64,000 nt of DNA from CAZCSJ01 sp964501445 (GTDB taxonomy: Bacteria; Patescibacteriota; Minisyncoccia; Sungbacterales; HO2-52-23). The position numbers and the translations under genes were made by a program. The notes under the pieces are model-generated. The model searched no databases. It saw nothing but the letters and a program-made list of their open reading frames with translations, and was not told the origin of the DNA. Shown here one piece after another: positions 34,044-42,599 of the stretch (its first letter is position 1; the number at the start of each line of letters is the position of its first letter). Location of the stretch: positions 1 to 64,000 of the forward strand of contig CAZCSJ010000001.1 in NCBI GenBank assembly GCA_964501445.1, read 5' to 3'.

Positions 34044-35234
34044 TTAGATCTTAATCCCCACGAGCGAATTCTGATTTTTCCGCTCCTCGGCCTTTTTCAT
34101 AATGGTAAATACCGTAAACGCCGTTGCCGCAACCGAGAGAATAATAATCACCGCGGCAAAGAGGAAGGAGTTTCGTTCAAGCGAGGCGAGGGCCGCGGCA
34201 AGACCCTTCTCGGAATCGCCTGTTTTTGCGCTCTCCCCTGCTTTCACAAATCCGTTTTCAAGGCAAAGTTTTTCCGTAGGATCCACTTCCGGAGCTTTGG
34301 GTGCAAGCGCAATAGATGCGACGGTGCGCGTCGGCTGTGTCGCCGCTGCTGCCGGATTTACCGCAACCCGGCACGTTGCCGAGGCACTCCGACCCGCCTC
34401 ATCGCGCGCCGTTACCGTGGCACTTTTCGTTCCGGTACTTGTAAATGTGGCGGTCTTGGCAGCGCCGCTTCCCGAGACGTCTCCTGTCCATGAAAAGGTT
34501 GTCTGGCCTGTTCCCCCTGATGCGCCGCCAGCAAAGGTTACCCGATCGCCAACCCGGATGGTCGAAGGACTTGTCACGCAGGACGCCGCAAAGGATGCAG
34601 GTATTGGCGCAGGAGCCCGATTCACGAGCACGGTCTTATTTGCCGATGCAGATCCGCCGCTTGCATTGGTGCACACGAGCGAGTAGGTAGTGTTTACGGC
34701 GGGCGTTACACGTTCAGTACCCGAAAGAAGTTTTGTGCCAGACCAGATCCCCCCTGATGCGATACATGTGCTCGCCCCGGAAGAACTCCAGGCAAGAGTT
34801 GCTGCCTCGCCGGAGGCAACACTTTCAGGAACGGCATTTAATGTAGCTGTGACACCCGCAATCCCGCTTCCCGTACCGGTGGTGGATACGGGGGTAACGG
34901 TGGTCGGCACCGAAACAGAAACGGTAACGCGCTGAGAGGCCGACCCCTCAGGACCCGTGCATACGATCGCGTATTCTGTGGTTTGGCGCGGCGCGTCCCA
35001 TGCCGAACCATAGGTTTGGAGGTATCCGCTCCATCCGCCTGATGCGACACAATACGAAGCATTGGACGCGTTCCAGGAGAGCGACACCGCCTGTCCCTGC
35101 GAAACGGATGTGGGGTTTGCGTTAAACGTAAGCGTCGGGGGCGCGGCAAACACCGGTGCGGCAGTCAACACAAACACCGCGATCCCAAACGCGATCCCAC
35201 ACACAATTCGTTTTGCGAGTTGAAGTTTTTCCAT
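34044..35234 (-). CDS. Cell-surface protein with Ig-like/PKD-type domains and C-terminal membrane anchor
   Basis: 396 residues. Signal peptide (about 1-30, ending VFAAPP), then two similar Ig-like modules starting LTFNANPTSVSQGQAVSLSWN and ATLNAVPESVASGEAATLAWS, each with a Cys-containing YCVASGGWSG or TCIASGGIWSG strand, then a PKD-like module (VGDRVTFAGGASGGTG). A C-terminal membrane helix (about 356-380) with a basic tail faces the cytoplasm. It is probably displayed on the outer face. The module sequence resembles parts of the secreted protein at 9636-12188. Confidence 0.82.
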   Translation of the reverse strand: MEKLQLAKRIVCGIAFGIAVFVLTAAPVFAAPPTLTFNANPTSVSQGQAVSLSWNASNASYCVASGGWSGYLQTYGSAWDAPRQTTEYAIVCTGPEGSASQRVTVSVSVPTTVTPVSTTGTGSGIAGVTATLNAVPESVASGEAATLAWSSSGASTCIASGGIWSGTKLLSGTERVTPAVNTTYSLVCTNASGGSASANKTVLVNRAPAPIPASFAASCVTSPSTIRVGDRVTFAGGASGGTGQTTFSWTGDVSGSGAAKTATFTSTGTKSATVTARDEAGRSASATCRVAVNPAAAATQPTRTVASIALAPKAPEVDPTEKLCLENGFVKAGESAKTGDSEKGLAAALASLERNSFLFAAVIIILSVAATAFTVFTIMKKAEERKNQNSLVGIKI

Positions 35235-35260
35235 ATCATCACCAATTCTATGGTATCTAT

Positions 35261-35289
35261 ATATTACGACAAAATATAAAAATTGTCAA
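35261..35289 (-). promoter_or_regulatory. Promoter of the Ig-like protein gene
   Basis: TTGACA (35289-35284), 17-bp spacer, TAATAT (35266-35261); a strong vegetative-type promoter. Confidence 0.8.
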
Positions 35290-35354
35290 TACAACAGCGT
35301 GAATTGCCTTTATATAAGAGAAAAATATCCGATGTTACTTCGTGAAAGTGCGCG

Positions 35355-35990
35355 TTAGAGCACCTTGAGCTCCTTAAATGCCTTTTCGTAGGCCTTGAGC
35401 GCGTAGCGAATGGAGTCTTGAGGATGCTGGGCGGTCGGTTCGTGCGCAACGAGATTTCGCAGGCGATGCGCTGACCACACGTCGTCAAGCGACGGCATCT
35501 GGACGCGGTCCACAATTTTCAGGCGGTCCGAGAGCGTTTCGCCCTGATACCCAAAACGTTGGAGCGTTTCGTCAAGAAGCGCATCTGCCCGAAGAACCGC
35601 CATGTTCCAATCCGATGCGTTCGCGGAAGCGGCGAGGGCCTGGATCTGTATCCAATTCTCCGTTACCGCACGCATCGCACCTGCCGTCTCATCGCGGGCA
35701 TAGACCGCGGTCGGGTACGCGAGCTGCTGCCGGACGCGTTCATGGTAGCGGATGGCGTTGCGTATGATGAACGTAATGAGGAGGAGATTTACGAGGGAAA
35801 ACGCAATTGCCGCAAGCCTATTTGCACTCCTCCAATCAAACCCATACCACCATGTGAGGAAATCGCGATACCACCCAACCCCCGTGGTGACGTAATTTCC
35901 CAAGAGCGCTGCAAAAACGATAAACGCAAGCACTGCGAGGGCAATCTCTGCAAACGTCGTGGTGAGATTTGATGTACTCTTTTCGTCCAT
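35355..35990 (-). CDS. Two-helix membrane protein with a HEPN-like cytoplasmic helical domain
   Basis: 211 residues. Two hydrophobic helices (about 14-36 and 57-78) are followed by a helical soluble domain. The domain ends with DDVWSAHRLRNLVAHEP, which holds an R-N-x3-H pattern (RNLVAH) like the catalytic RX4-6H of HEPN ribonucleases, and then SIRYALKAYEKAFKEL. No close family is recognised. It lies 9 bp downstream of nothing obvious: gatA precedes it on the strand at a gap of 9 bp, so they may be co-transcribed. Function unknown; the HEPN idea rests on one motif and helix content. Confidence 0.7.
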   Translation of the reverse strand: MDEKSTSNLTTTFAEIALAVLAFIVFAALLGNYVTTGVGWYRDFLTWWYGFDWRSANRLAAIAFSLVNLLLITFIIRNAIRYHERVRQQLAYPTAVYARDETAGAMRAVTENWIQIQALAASANASDWNMAVLRADALLDETLQRFGYQGETLSDRLKIVDRVQMPSLDDVWSAHRLRNLVAHEPTAQHPQDSIRYALKAYEKAFKELKVL

Positions 35991-35999
35991 ATGAGTGGA

Positions 36000-37478
36000 T
36001 CAGGCGCGAAGCGCTTCAAGCGCGTCGGCGGCGGCGAGAATCTTTAATTCCTTGTGCCACGCGCCGATGAGCTGGAGTCCCACCGGCAGCATGACGCCCT
36101 CTCGCGCCACTTCCCCTACGGGGAGGGAGAGTGCCGGCAGGCCGGCAAGGTTAATCGCAACCGTGTAGATATCAGCAAGATACATGGAAAGCACGTCATC
36201 CGTCCTCTCTCCAATGCGAAACGCAGGAGAGGGGGTGGTCGGTCCCGCAATAATGTCCACTTCCTCAAATGCACGCGCAAAGTCGTCTCGTATGAGCCGC
36301 CGGACTTTTTGGGCCTTTGCATAGTACGCGTCATAGTACCCGGCCGAGAGCGCATAGGTGCCAAGCATGATGCGCCGTTTCACTTCCGGCCCGAGCCCTT
36401 CGCTTCGGGAACGCGCATAGACATCATAGAGCGCGATTTCGCGCATTGCCGCCACACTATGACCATACCGTATTCCGTCAAATCGCGCGAGGTTTGCCGA
36501 CACTTCGGAGGGCACAATGACATAGTATGCGGGAAGAGCGAAGCGCGAGTGCGGCAGAGAAATATCTTTGACATCGGCCCCTGCGCGGCGCATCTCGTCA
36601 ATTGCGTTTTTGATTGCTTCCGCAACATCGGGGTCAAGCCCATCTCCGAAGTATTCTTTGGGAACCCCGATCTTCAAGTTCTTCAGTTGATGAGTTGATG
36701 AGTTTATGAGTTCTCTTTCTGACTCCTTAAACTGATTAAACTCACCGACTGAGGTCGCATCAAACGCATCTCCTCCCCTGATCGCCTCAAAGAGGATTCG
36801 CGCATCTTCAACGGTTTTGGTGATAGGTCCTATCTGATCAAGCGATGATGCCATAGCAATGAGGCCGTGTCGCGAGACGCTCCCGTAGGTCGGCTTGAGG
36901 CCGACAACTCCGCAAAATGATGCGGGCTGGCGGATGGAGCCGCCGGTGTCGGAGCCAAGTGCGGCAACACAAAGACTTCCCGCAACCGCTGCGGCAGATC
37001 CTCCGGATGATCCGCCCGGAACCCGCGTCATGTCGCGCGGATTTTTTGTGGGGCCATATGCGGAATTTTCCGTGGAAGACCCCATGGCAAATTCGTCAAG
37101 ATTCGTTTTCCCGAGCACAATCGCGCCCGCGGCTTTCAGCCGCGTGATCACCGTTGCGTCGTAACTTGCCGTATACTCTTTAAGAACCTTGGAGCCCGCG
37201 GTGCAACGCATCCCCTCCACCATGATATTATCTTTTACGGCAATGGGGATGCCGAAAAGCGCGGGGAGACGCGCGCGCTCGACATCGCTCATGTTCTCAA
37301 GCATGGTATCACGCTCCTCGGCCTGCGTTTCTGTATCTTCGGAGAGCGTGAGGAAACTTTTGAGATGCGGGTCGCGTTCGCGTATCGCGCCGAGGCAGTG
37401 AGACAAAAGTTGTGTTACCGAAAACTCACCTTTGCGGAGTCCTTCGGCTGCCTGCTGAATTGTGAGCGTATTGAACAT
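36000..37478 (-). CDS. gatA: GatA: glutamyl/aspartyl-tRNA amidotransferase subunit A
   Basis: 492 residues from the ATG at 37478. The amidase signature is complete: catalytic Lys in GIPIAVKDNIMVEG and the Ser pair in PGGSSGGSAAAVAG. DTGGSIRQPASFCGVVGLKPTYG follows. GatCAB converts misacylated Glu-tRNA-Gln and Asp-tRNA-Asn to the amidated forms, using ammonia made here. A segment (KESERELINSSTHQLKN, DNA about 36683-36735) looks like a translated GATGAGTTGATGAG repeat. A longer frame starting inside the upstream palindrome was rejected. gatB is absent from the window. Confidence 0.96.
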   Translation of the reverse strand: MFNTLTIQQAAEGLRKGEFSVTQLLSHCLGAIRERDPHLKSFLTLSEDTETQAEERDTMLENMSDVERARLPALFGIPIAVKDNIMVEGMRCTAGSKVLKEYTASYDATVITRLKAAGAIVLGKTNLDEFAMGSSTENSAYGPTKNPRDMTRVPGGSSGGSAAAVAGSLCVAALGSDTGGSIRQPASFCGVVGLKPTYGSVSRHGLIAMASSLDQIGPITKTVEDARILFEAIRGGDAFDATSVGEFNQFKESERELINSSTHQLKNLKIGVPKEYFGDGLDPDVAEAIKNAIDEMRRAGADVKDISLPHSRFALPAYYVIVPSEVSANLARFDGIRYGHSVAAMREIALYDVYARSRSEGLGPEVKRRIMLGTYALSAGYYDAYYAKAQKVRRLIRDDFARAFEEVDIIAGPTTPSPAFRIGERTDDVLSMYLADIYTVAINLAGLPALSLPVGEVAREGVMLPVGLQLIGAWHKELKILAAADALEALRA

Positions 37479-37486
37479 ACTTGACG

Positions 37487-37570
37487 CGATGCTAATATAC
37501 GAATGCATACTAATCATACTAATACTTCCTATCCATTCGTATCATTAGTATTATTCGTATATTCGCATCG
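37487..37570 (-). repeat. AT-rich imperfect palindrome, copy 3 of 6, between gatC and gatA
   Basis: Same arms as the other copies; the short loop CTTCCTATCC is shared with copy 6. It separates gatC and gatA, which are normally adjacent. Confidence 0.85.
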
Positions 37571-37572
37571 TA

Positions 37573-37866
37573 TTATTCAAACACCGCTTTTACTTTCACA
37601 TATCCCTTTTCGCGCTCGGGCGCTGCGGAAAGCAGACGCTCCGGATTTCCTTCAAGCGATGTATCGATCGCATCGTCCTCTCGCATGACGTTTTTTAACT
37701 GCGTGCCGCCGGTCATGGGAAGAACATTCTCCGTATCCAATTCCCCCAACTGCTCCACAAACGACAAAATCGCCGAGAGTTCTTTCTCAAACTTCTCTTT
37801 TTCCGTGTCGGTCAGGGCGATTCGCGCGAGATGCGCGATATGTGCGACGTCGTTTTTTGAAATCAT
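37573..37866 (-). CDS. gatC: GatC: amidotransferase subunit C
   Basis: 97 residues, the usual GatC length. It starts ISKNDVAHIAHLARIALTDTEKEKF and contains LSAILSFVEQLGELDTENV, both diagnostic. GatC wraps around GatA and GatB and stabilises the complex. Its start overlaps the ligase stop by 4 bp, so it is translationally coupled to DNA ligase, an unusual partner. The palindrome at 37487-37570 lies between it and gatA. Confidence 0.95.
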   Translation of the reverse strand: MISKNDVAHIAHLARIALTDTEKEKFEKELSAILSFVEQLGELDTENVLPMTGGTQLKNVMREDDAIDTSLEGNPERLLSAAPEREKGYVKVKAVFE

Positions 37867-39641
37867 TTTCTGAACATCTTTTCTACTTCTCTCACGGTGG
37901 TGGCATCTTCCGGATTTTTGTCTTCGCGGTACCGCACCAGGCGCGGGAAACGGAGCGAGTAGCCCCGGGTGTGTTCCGTGCGCCCCGCGGTGTGCCGGGG
38001 AGAACGCGAAATTTCGTCTGCCAAGATCTCTGCAACGAGCGCCGGCTTCACCCAGATGTCGGGCGCGCTCTCCTTATCTGCCACATACTCTCTGGGCGGG
38101 GCAGAGACGCGGAGGGTCTCGATCCTTCGCTTTGTTTCGCGAAATTGCTCATCGGAGAGTCCGGTGCCAAGACGCGAAATGGTGTAGTACCGATCGTCTT
38201 TTCCCCGCACGCCAAGGAGCAGCCCGCCGATGCCAAATTGCGTACGTTTCCCTCTTCCTTTATATGCGCCCATGACGACACAGTCAATCGTATCAAGCAC
38301 CTGTGTCCGCGTTTTCTTTGCGCCCGCACGGAGAGCCCCAAGCGCCGCAGACGTGCTCTTGATTTTCACCCAGTGAAATCCCCTGCTCCCGGCTTCATAG
38401 GGCGCCTCAAGATTTTTTATCACCAATCCCTCAAGACCCGCATCAATGCTTTTTTTGAGTTCCCGCGCGACCAGGTCCGGATCATCGCTTTCTTTCTGTT
38501 CCGCGAGATGAATCGCGGATTTGTCTCTCTGATGCGCGAGCATCCTCTCAAGCGCTCCCCTTCGCTCCCGGAACGGACGCTCCAAGAGCGACTCTCCGTT
38601 TTTATAGAGCACATCAAACACGAATATCGCGAGAGGAATTTTTTTTGCAAACGCTTCTACATCGTGTTTTCGCTTGCGCTGAACGGTTTCCTGAAAGGGT
38701 GCGAAGCGATGGGTCTTTTGAGAGTACCCGATCGTTTCTCCGTCAAGAATGGCGCTTGAGAGTGAGAGCCGGCGCGCCGCGTCCTCAATTTCCGGAAACA
38801 TCGCGGTGGTATTTTCAAGATTCCGGGAAAAGAGTGCGACTCGTTTCCTCCCCCCTTCGTTCCACACATGCACCTGCGTGCGGAAACCATCAAGTTTATA
38901 TTCAATCCCCACGCGGGGGCCCGCTTTTTTCAACGCGTCGGGAATGTCTTTCACGCGCTCCGCGAGCGACGGCCGTATCGGAATGCCGAGTTTTGGCGTC
39001 ACGCGCCCAAGGCCCGTGAGTCCGTGTTCTTTCACGCGTTTTGCAATCGCGCCGATGTCGGCCGTCACATTATACGCCCGCTCTATGACTTGGCGCGCTG
39101 ATTTATCCCCTCTCTCCAGAACCGAGAGCGCGTCAAGGATCGTGGCATCCGAAAATCCAAGGCGGAGTTTTCCCACCGGAATCCGCGCGACAAAGCGCGC
39201 AGACAATGGATCAAGGGAAGAGAGAATATCTGCCATCGCGCGAATTTTTCGCTCCTGGCTTCCCTCGCCCGAATCCTTTGCCAGATGCAGGAGCCGGTCG
39301 TAGATATCGCGTATGCGAAGGGTACCCGCGGATCTTCGCGTGCCGCGCGCGAGTTCTTCTGCGGTATCGCCGATATCCCCCTTTGTTTTATAGCGTCTCG
39401 CAACTGCATCCTGCGGTATGCCATAGGCGGCCGCGAGCGCCTGCACCATGAGCTTCTCCGCAATTTGAAATTCCACTCCGCGGTACGCGGGCAGAAGTTC
39501 GCCGAGAAGCACATAACACGCGGCGTCAATTTCATCCGCGCGGATTTTTTTGAAGAGTGCGGCAAGGAGCCGCGTCATTTCATTGCGGGAAGGGGTTTTT
39601 TCAAGCTCTTCAAGATGCGTTGCGAATTCGGAGATGATCAT
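37863..39641 (-). CDS. lig: ATP-dependent DNA ligase, archaeal/eukaryotic type
   Basis: 592 residues. An N-terminal DNA-binding domain (about 1-215) precedes the adenylation domain with the nucleophile Lys249 in IEYKLDGFRTQVHV, motif III near LDGETIGYS (Asp300) and motif V in EGLVIKNLEAPYEAG plus FHWVKIK. The OB-fold ends with RVSAPPREYVADKESAPDIWVKP-like sequence. The length and N-terminal domain match archaeal LigI rather than short bacterial LigC/D enzymes. It may replace or supplement the NAD-dependent LigA, which is not seen here. It is coupled to gatC. Confidence 0.93.
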   Translation of the reverse strand: MIISEFATHLEELEKTPSRNEMTRLLAALFKKIRADEIDAACYVLLGELLPAYRGVEFQIAEKLMVQALAAAYGIPQDAVARRYKTKGDIGDTAEELARGTRRSAGTLRIRDIYDRLLHLAKDSGEGSQERKIRAMADILSSLDPLSARFVARIPVGKLRLGFSDATILDALSVLERGDKSARQVIERAYNVTADIGAIAKRVKEHGLTGLGRVTPKLGIPIRPSLAERVKDIPDALKKAGPRVGIEYKLDGFRTQVHVWNEGGRKRVALFSRNLENTTAMFPEIEDAARRLSLSSAILDGETIGYSQKTHRFAPFQETVQRKRKHDVEAFAKKIPLAIFVFDVLYKNGESLLERPFRERRGALERMLAHQRDKSAIHLAEQKESDDPDLVARELKKSIDAGLEGLVIKNLEAPYEAGSRGFHWVKIKSTSAALGALRAGAKKTRTQVLDTIDCVVMGAYKGRGKRTQFGIGGLLLGVRGKDDRYYTISRLGTGLSDEQFRETKRRIETLRVSAPPREYVADKESAPDIWVKPALVAEILADEISRSPRHTAGRTEHTRGYSLRFPRLVRYREDKNPEDATTVREVEKMFRK

Positions 39642-39651
39642 CCCCGTATAT

Positions 39652-39800
39652 CAACCTCGACTGCGCTCCGCCTCCGCCAGCTGGCGGAGGCGGAGCGGCT
39701 CGTTCGGAGTTGATAAATGAGCGGTTAGGTTATCTTTGTATACATTGTTCACATCCATACAGAGGGTATCGCTTTACGCACTGACTATAGTCGAGGTTGT
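39652..39800. repeat. Repeat element with CAACCTCGACT inverted ends and a 34-bp perfect palindrome
   Basis: CAACCTCGACT near 39652 and AGTCGAGGTTG near 39789-39799 bound the 173-bp gap between the ligase and pilus genes. Inside, 39664-39697 is a perfect palindrome centred on CCAGCTGG. No gene is seen in the gap. Confidence 0.65.
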
Positions 39801-39814
39801 ATTACGGGGTCATT

Positions 39815-40255
39815 TCAGTAGACAACCTGGAACCCGCGCCGGACCACACGGTCGGGATTCACACCGCAGCGGTATTGGCCGGACGCTTGGATCACAGTAT
39901 CAAGAACGCCATCGGGCGGCTCCACATCCTTCTGTGATACTTTCACCGTATAGCAGGCGCTCGCACCTCCGCCCGAAGAAATGGTGATGGTCTCTTCGGG
40001 CATACAGGGATCTCCGAAATTCACCACGTTTCCTTTATCGCATACATCGTCTGCCGCTCTCCGGTCGCGATAGAGCATCCGCTCCATGCCTTGGTCGGCC
40101 GCATAGGACGCAAAAAAAGAATCCGCGAGTTCCCCGGAAATCCGAAGCTGGCCGTAGGCAACATTGAAAATCCCTACGCTGATAGAGAGGAGAGCGGAGA
40201 CGATCACCACGACAAGGAGGAGAGTAATACCCTCACGCGAATGAAACTTGAACAT
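39815..40255 (-). CDS. Type IV pilus minor pilin, PilX/GspK-like
   Basis: 146 residues from the ATG at 40255. The prepilin leader MFKFHSREG is followed by ITLLLVVVIVSALLSISVGIFN. The residue after the cleavage Gly is Ile and the usual Glu5 is absent, as in tip pseudopilins of the GspK/PilX type. The globular part has four Cys. It is the last gene of the pilus locus on this strand. An upstream frame adds 34 residues that translate a dispersed inverted repeat (40277-40335) and was not accepted. Confidence 0.85.
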   Translation of the reverse strand: MFKFHSREGITLLLVVVIVSALLSISVGIFNVAYGQLRISGELADSFFASYAADQGMERMLYRDRRAADDVCDKGNVVNFGDPCMPEETITISSGGGASACYTVKVSQKDVEPPDGVLDTVIQASGQYRCGVNPDRVVRRGFQVVY

Positions 40256-40276
40256 CACGCCAACACGCGAACATAT

Positions 40277-40335
40277 GCGAACAACGCAAATGAAAACACC
40301 AGGAGTATCTTGAGTCATTGATTTGCGTTGTTCGC
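40277..40335. repeat. Inverted repeat upstream of the minor pilin
   Basis: GCGAACAACGCAAAT (40277-40291) and its complement (40321-40335), with further GTTCGTGTCGTTCGCAT/ATGCGAAC complementarity outside. Confidence 0.7.
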
Positions 40336-40365
40336 GTTGAGTTCGTGTCGTTCGCATGATGCTGT

Positions 40366-41124
40366 TTAAAATTCCCTTAGCCGCGGGACAATGCTCGTCT
40401 GAAGCGACAGGGACACAGGAGACGAGAGCCGCGGATCTGCGGACTGGACTTGAAGGACGATCGTCGCGATCGGCTGGCCATCGGAAGAACCCCGCGTCGC
40501 GCCATGGAGAACGAAACGGAGATTTTTCACTCTCACCTCATCGCTCGTGAGCGGCTGGGTGTATGCCGTCTCCCCGCAGTTTTGGTGATTTACACTGTCA
40601 CTCATCCGCATGATGGTGAGATTTTCCGGCCGCGAATCCCAGTAGTAGGTAATCTGCGTTCCCTCGGAGTTGGTAAACGTGAGTTCGTGGATCGGATCAA
40701 ACCCGGAACCCACGCAGTTTAACCCAAAGGAGGTATTTTGGTACCCAAAACCCGTGCGGAGCTCTTTTGTAATCAACTCCAAACTGAAACGGACATTATC
40801 TTGGATCGCCTGGGTTTCGGCCGCGCGGACCTGCGCATTCATGATATCAATCGTGACTCCGATCGCGCTCACCACGATCACCAAAAAAATCCCCATGGAG
40901 GTAACCATCTCAAGCAAGGTAAACCCGTTTCGCCCCCCACCCCACGATGAGATTCCTATGCGTTTTTGCGAAATTGTGGAGGCGTGGCGCACAAATAACC
41001 GAAGCGAGGAGGATGGGAAACAGGGGCGCGAGTCCCGCGGGAAGCGGGACGAGCGAACACTGAGGGGTTCCCGCCGACGAGCGAGGATTATTTGTCCACG
41101 CCGAAACGTTGAAGCAAAACGCAT
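40366..41124 (-). CDS. Prepilin-type minor pilin (PilW/PilJ-like) with a long repeat-encoded leader
   Basis: 252 residues if the ATG at 41124 is used. The prepilin motif GRNG-FTLLEMVTSMGIFLVIVV occurs only after about 65 residues. The whole leader is encoded by a 201-bp sequence identical to that of the next gene upstream (41703-41903). The mature part looks like a PilW-type minor pilin (RAAETQAIQDNVRFSLELITKELRTGFGYQ). A GTG giving a 23-residue leader (VRHASTISQKRIG...) is an alternative start with no Shine-Dalgarno. Confidence 0.82.
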   Translation of the reverse strand: MRFASTFRRGQIILARRREPLSVRSSRFPRDSRPCFPSSSLRLFVRHASTISQKRIGISSWGGGRNGFTLLEMVTSMGIFLVIVVSAIGVTIDIMNAQVRAAETQAIQDNVRFSLELITKELRTGFGYQNTSFGLNCVGSGFDPIHELTFTNSEGTQITYYWDSRPENLTIMRMSDSVNHQNCGETAYTQPLTSDEVRVKNLRFVLHGATRGSSDGQPIATIVLQVQSADPRLSSPVSLSLQTSIVPRLREF

Positions 41125-41126
41125 AG
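40910..41126. repeat. Duplicated 201-bp palindromic element, copy A
   Basis: 40910-41110 is identical to 41703-41903. Its ends carry GATGAGATTCCTATGCGTTTT and the complement (near 40945-40968 and 41114-41135). The interior folds as a long hairpin (GGCGTGG...CCACGCC, ACAAATAA...TTATTTGT, GTCCCGC...GCGGGAC). Confidence 0.88.
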
Positions 41127-41131
41127 GAATC

Positions 41132-41917
41132 TCATCTCCAATTATATAATCGCTCCCGCAACTCGACCTCTTTTCGCACTCCGCGCTCATCCCACCATAC
41201 TCGTGAGATAACATCCATTTGGTCGTTCTTGTTGATGTTATTCGCTTGATCTTCATTATCGGGCGGCGATCTCACGGTGACGGTGCGGCGAAAGATCGTG
41301 GGCTCCGCACCGCCGTATCCCACAAGACCGGTTGCTGGATCCCGCGAGAGATTTTGATTCCCCACGCCGGCCTGGGCAGGAGAAAACAACGGCATGGGAA
41401 TTACGGGGTTTCCCCCGCACGTGATTCCTTCCGGTCCGATCTGGGTGGCATCCACCTCCCATGTGCCGTCCATGGATCCGCTCCCCGAGGGATGACGCTC
41501 CCAATCCCATTTTGGCTTGCCGTTCAATTGATCGCACAGCACATTATTTTCACGCACGAGCCGCACGATCTCAATTCCCTCTTGCGCGAGGTGCAGGGCG
41601 GCAAGACGGTTTTTGGCGGAAGGGAAAGAAGAAATACTGCGCGTGACCACCGCAACCGGCCCCACGACTGCCGCGAGAATCAGAGAGAGGGCGATAATGG
41701 TTTCAAGCAAGGTAAACCCGTTTCGCCCCCCACCCCACGATGAGATTCCTATGCGTTTTTGCGAAATTGTGGAGGCGTGGCGCACAAATAACCGAAGCGA
41801 GGAGGATGGGAAACAGGGGCGCGAGTCCCGCGGGAAGCGGGACGAGCGAACACTGAGGGGTTCCCGCCGACGAGCGAGGATTATTTGTCCACGCCGAAAC
41901 GTTTGAGTAAAACGCAT
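41132..41917 (-). CDS. Prepilin-type minor pilin (PilV-like) with a long repeat-encoded leader
   Basis: 261 residues from the ATG at 41917. The prepilin cleavage motif GRNG-FTLLETIIALSLILAAVVGPVAVV lies after about 65 residues encoded by repeat copy B. The mature part has the PilV-type helix LAALHLAQEGIEIVRLVRENN followed by a globular domain. The ATG itself lies in the terminal inverted repeat (ATGCGTTTTAC). It ends 7 bp before the next minor pilin, which has the same leader, so both genes probably acquired the element or one gene copied it from the other. Confidence 0.82.
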   Translation of the reverse strand: MRFTQTFRRGQIILARRREPLSVRSSRFPRDSRPCFPSSSLRLFVRHASTISQKRIGISSWGGGRNGFTLLETIIALSLILAAVVGPVAVVTRSISSFPSAKNRLAALHLAQEGIEIVRLVRENNVLCDQLNGKPKWDWERHPSGSGSMDGTWEVDATQIGPEGITCGGNPVIPMPLFSPAQAGVGNQNLSRDPATGLVGYGGAEPTIFRRTVTVRSPPDNEDQANNINKNDQMDVISRVWWDERGVRKEVELRERLYNWR

Positions 41918-41919
41918 AG
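41703..41919. repeat. Duplicated 201-bp palindromic element, copy B
   Basis: Identical to copy A over 41703-41903; the last 16 bp diverge slightly (GAGTAAAACGCATAG). It encodes the leader of the 41132-41917 prepilin. Confidence 0.88.
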
Positions 41920-41924
41920 TGGCT

Positions 41925-42515
41925 TCACTTTATACTTATCTGCCCGTTCGTTTTCACAATGATGGTTCGCTGCGGACTGCCGTCGGAGGGGGCCACGACA
42001 ATACGCAGTTCACTTCCAATATCTGCTCCATTCTCATCGGTAAGCGTGAGTTTTGCTTCTGGCGCGGCAAAAAGAACGTGCGCCGCGGGATAGGGATTTT
42101 GCGACTGCAAGCCGCGGAGTTCATAGATCGTGGTACCACGCGGCAAGTAATACTTTTGGATATCAAGATCCGCGCCGCCTTGCTCGCCGAGCGGCACATA
42201 TTTTCCGTCAGGCGGATTTCCCATATCGGCAAAAGTTTGCGTGGAGAGTTCCCCTGCCCGAATCCACACCCCGACCACCGGAGCGGTCACGGGTCCCGCC
42301 TGTGTCGGTACGGCGCGCACCGCGAGCGCCATGTTCTGGGCGCTCCGAAGGGTAAGTGCTACCTCGCGGCTGGCGCGGTTCAATACCCCTCCCTCATTGA
42401 GGCCGGTGAAACTCACAAGCACCAACGCGCTCATGAAGGTTACCACCGCAATCATGACGACCGCTTCAACGAGTGTGAATCCCGCACATAACTTCTTTTT
42501 ACTTCTCTCGTGCAC
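41925..42515 (-). CDS. Prepilin-type minor pilin (GspH/FimT-like)
   Basis: 196 residues from a GTG at 42515. The leader VHERSKKKLCAG is followed by FTLVEAVVMIAVVTFMSALVLVSFTG, a classic type III signal with Glu5. The mature part (REVALTLRSAQNMALAVRAV) matches GspH/FimT pseudopilins. TACAAT at 42527-42522 ends 6 nt before the GTG, supporting this start and a leaderless mRNA. The ATG at 42581 is further upstream of that -10 element and is therefore less likely. Confidence 0.87.
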   Translation of the reverse strand: MHERSKKKLCAGFTLVEAVVMIAVVTFMSALVLVSFTGLNEGGVLNRASREVALTLRSAQNMALAVRAVPTQAGPVTAPVVGVWIRAGELSTQTFADMGNPPDGKYVPLGEQGGADLDIQKYYLPRGTTIYELRGLQSQNPYPAAHVLFAAPEAKLTLTDENGADIGSELRIVVAPSDGSPQRTIIVKTNGQISIK

Positions 42516-42599
42516 CCCTTCATTGTATCGTGTTTTGTCTAAATAAAAAATCCCCTCGTATGGGCAATGGGATTCTCGCATACACCTATCTACGTTTCC

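Noticed and set aside
37479..37517. Longer N-terminus of GatA starting at 37517
   Set aside because: It would translate the dispersed palindrome; GatA similarity starts at the ATG at 37478.
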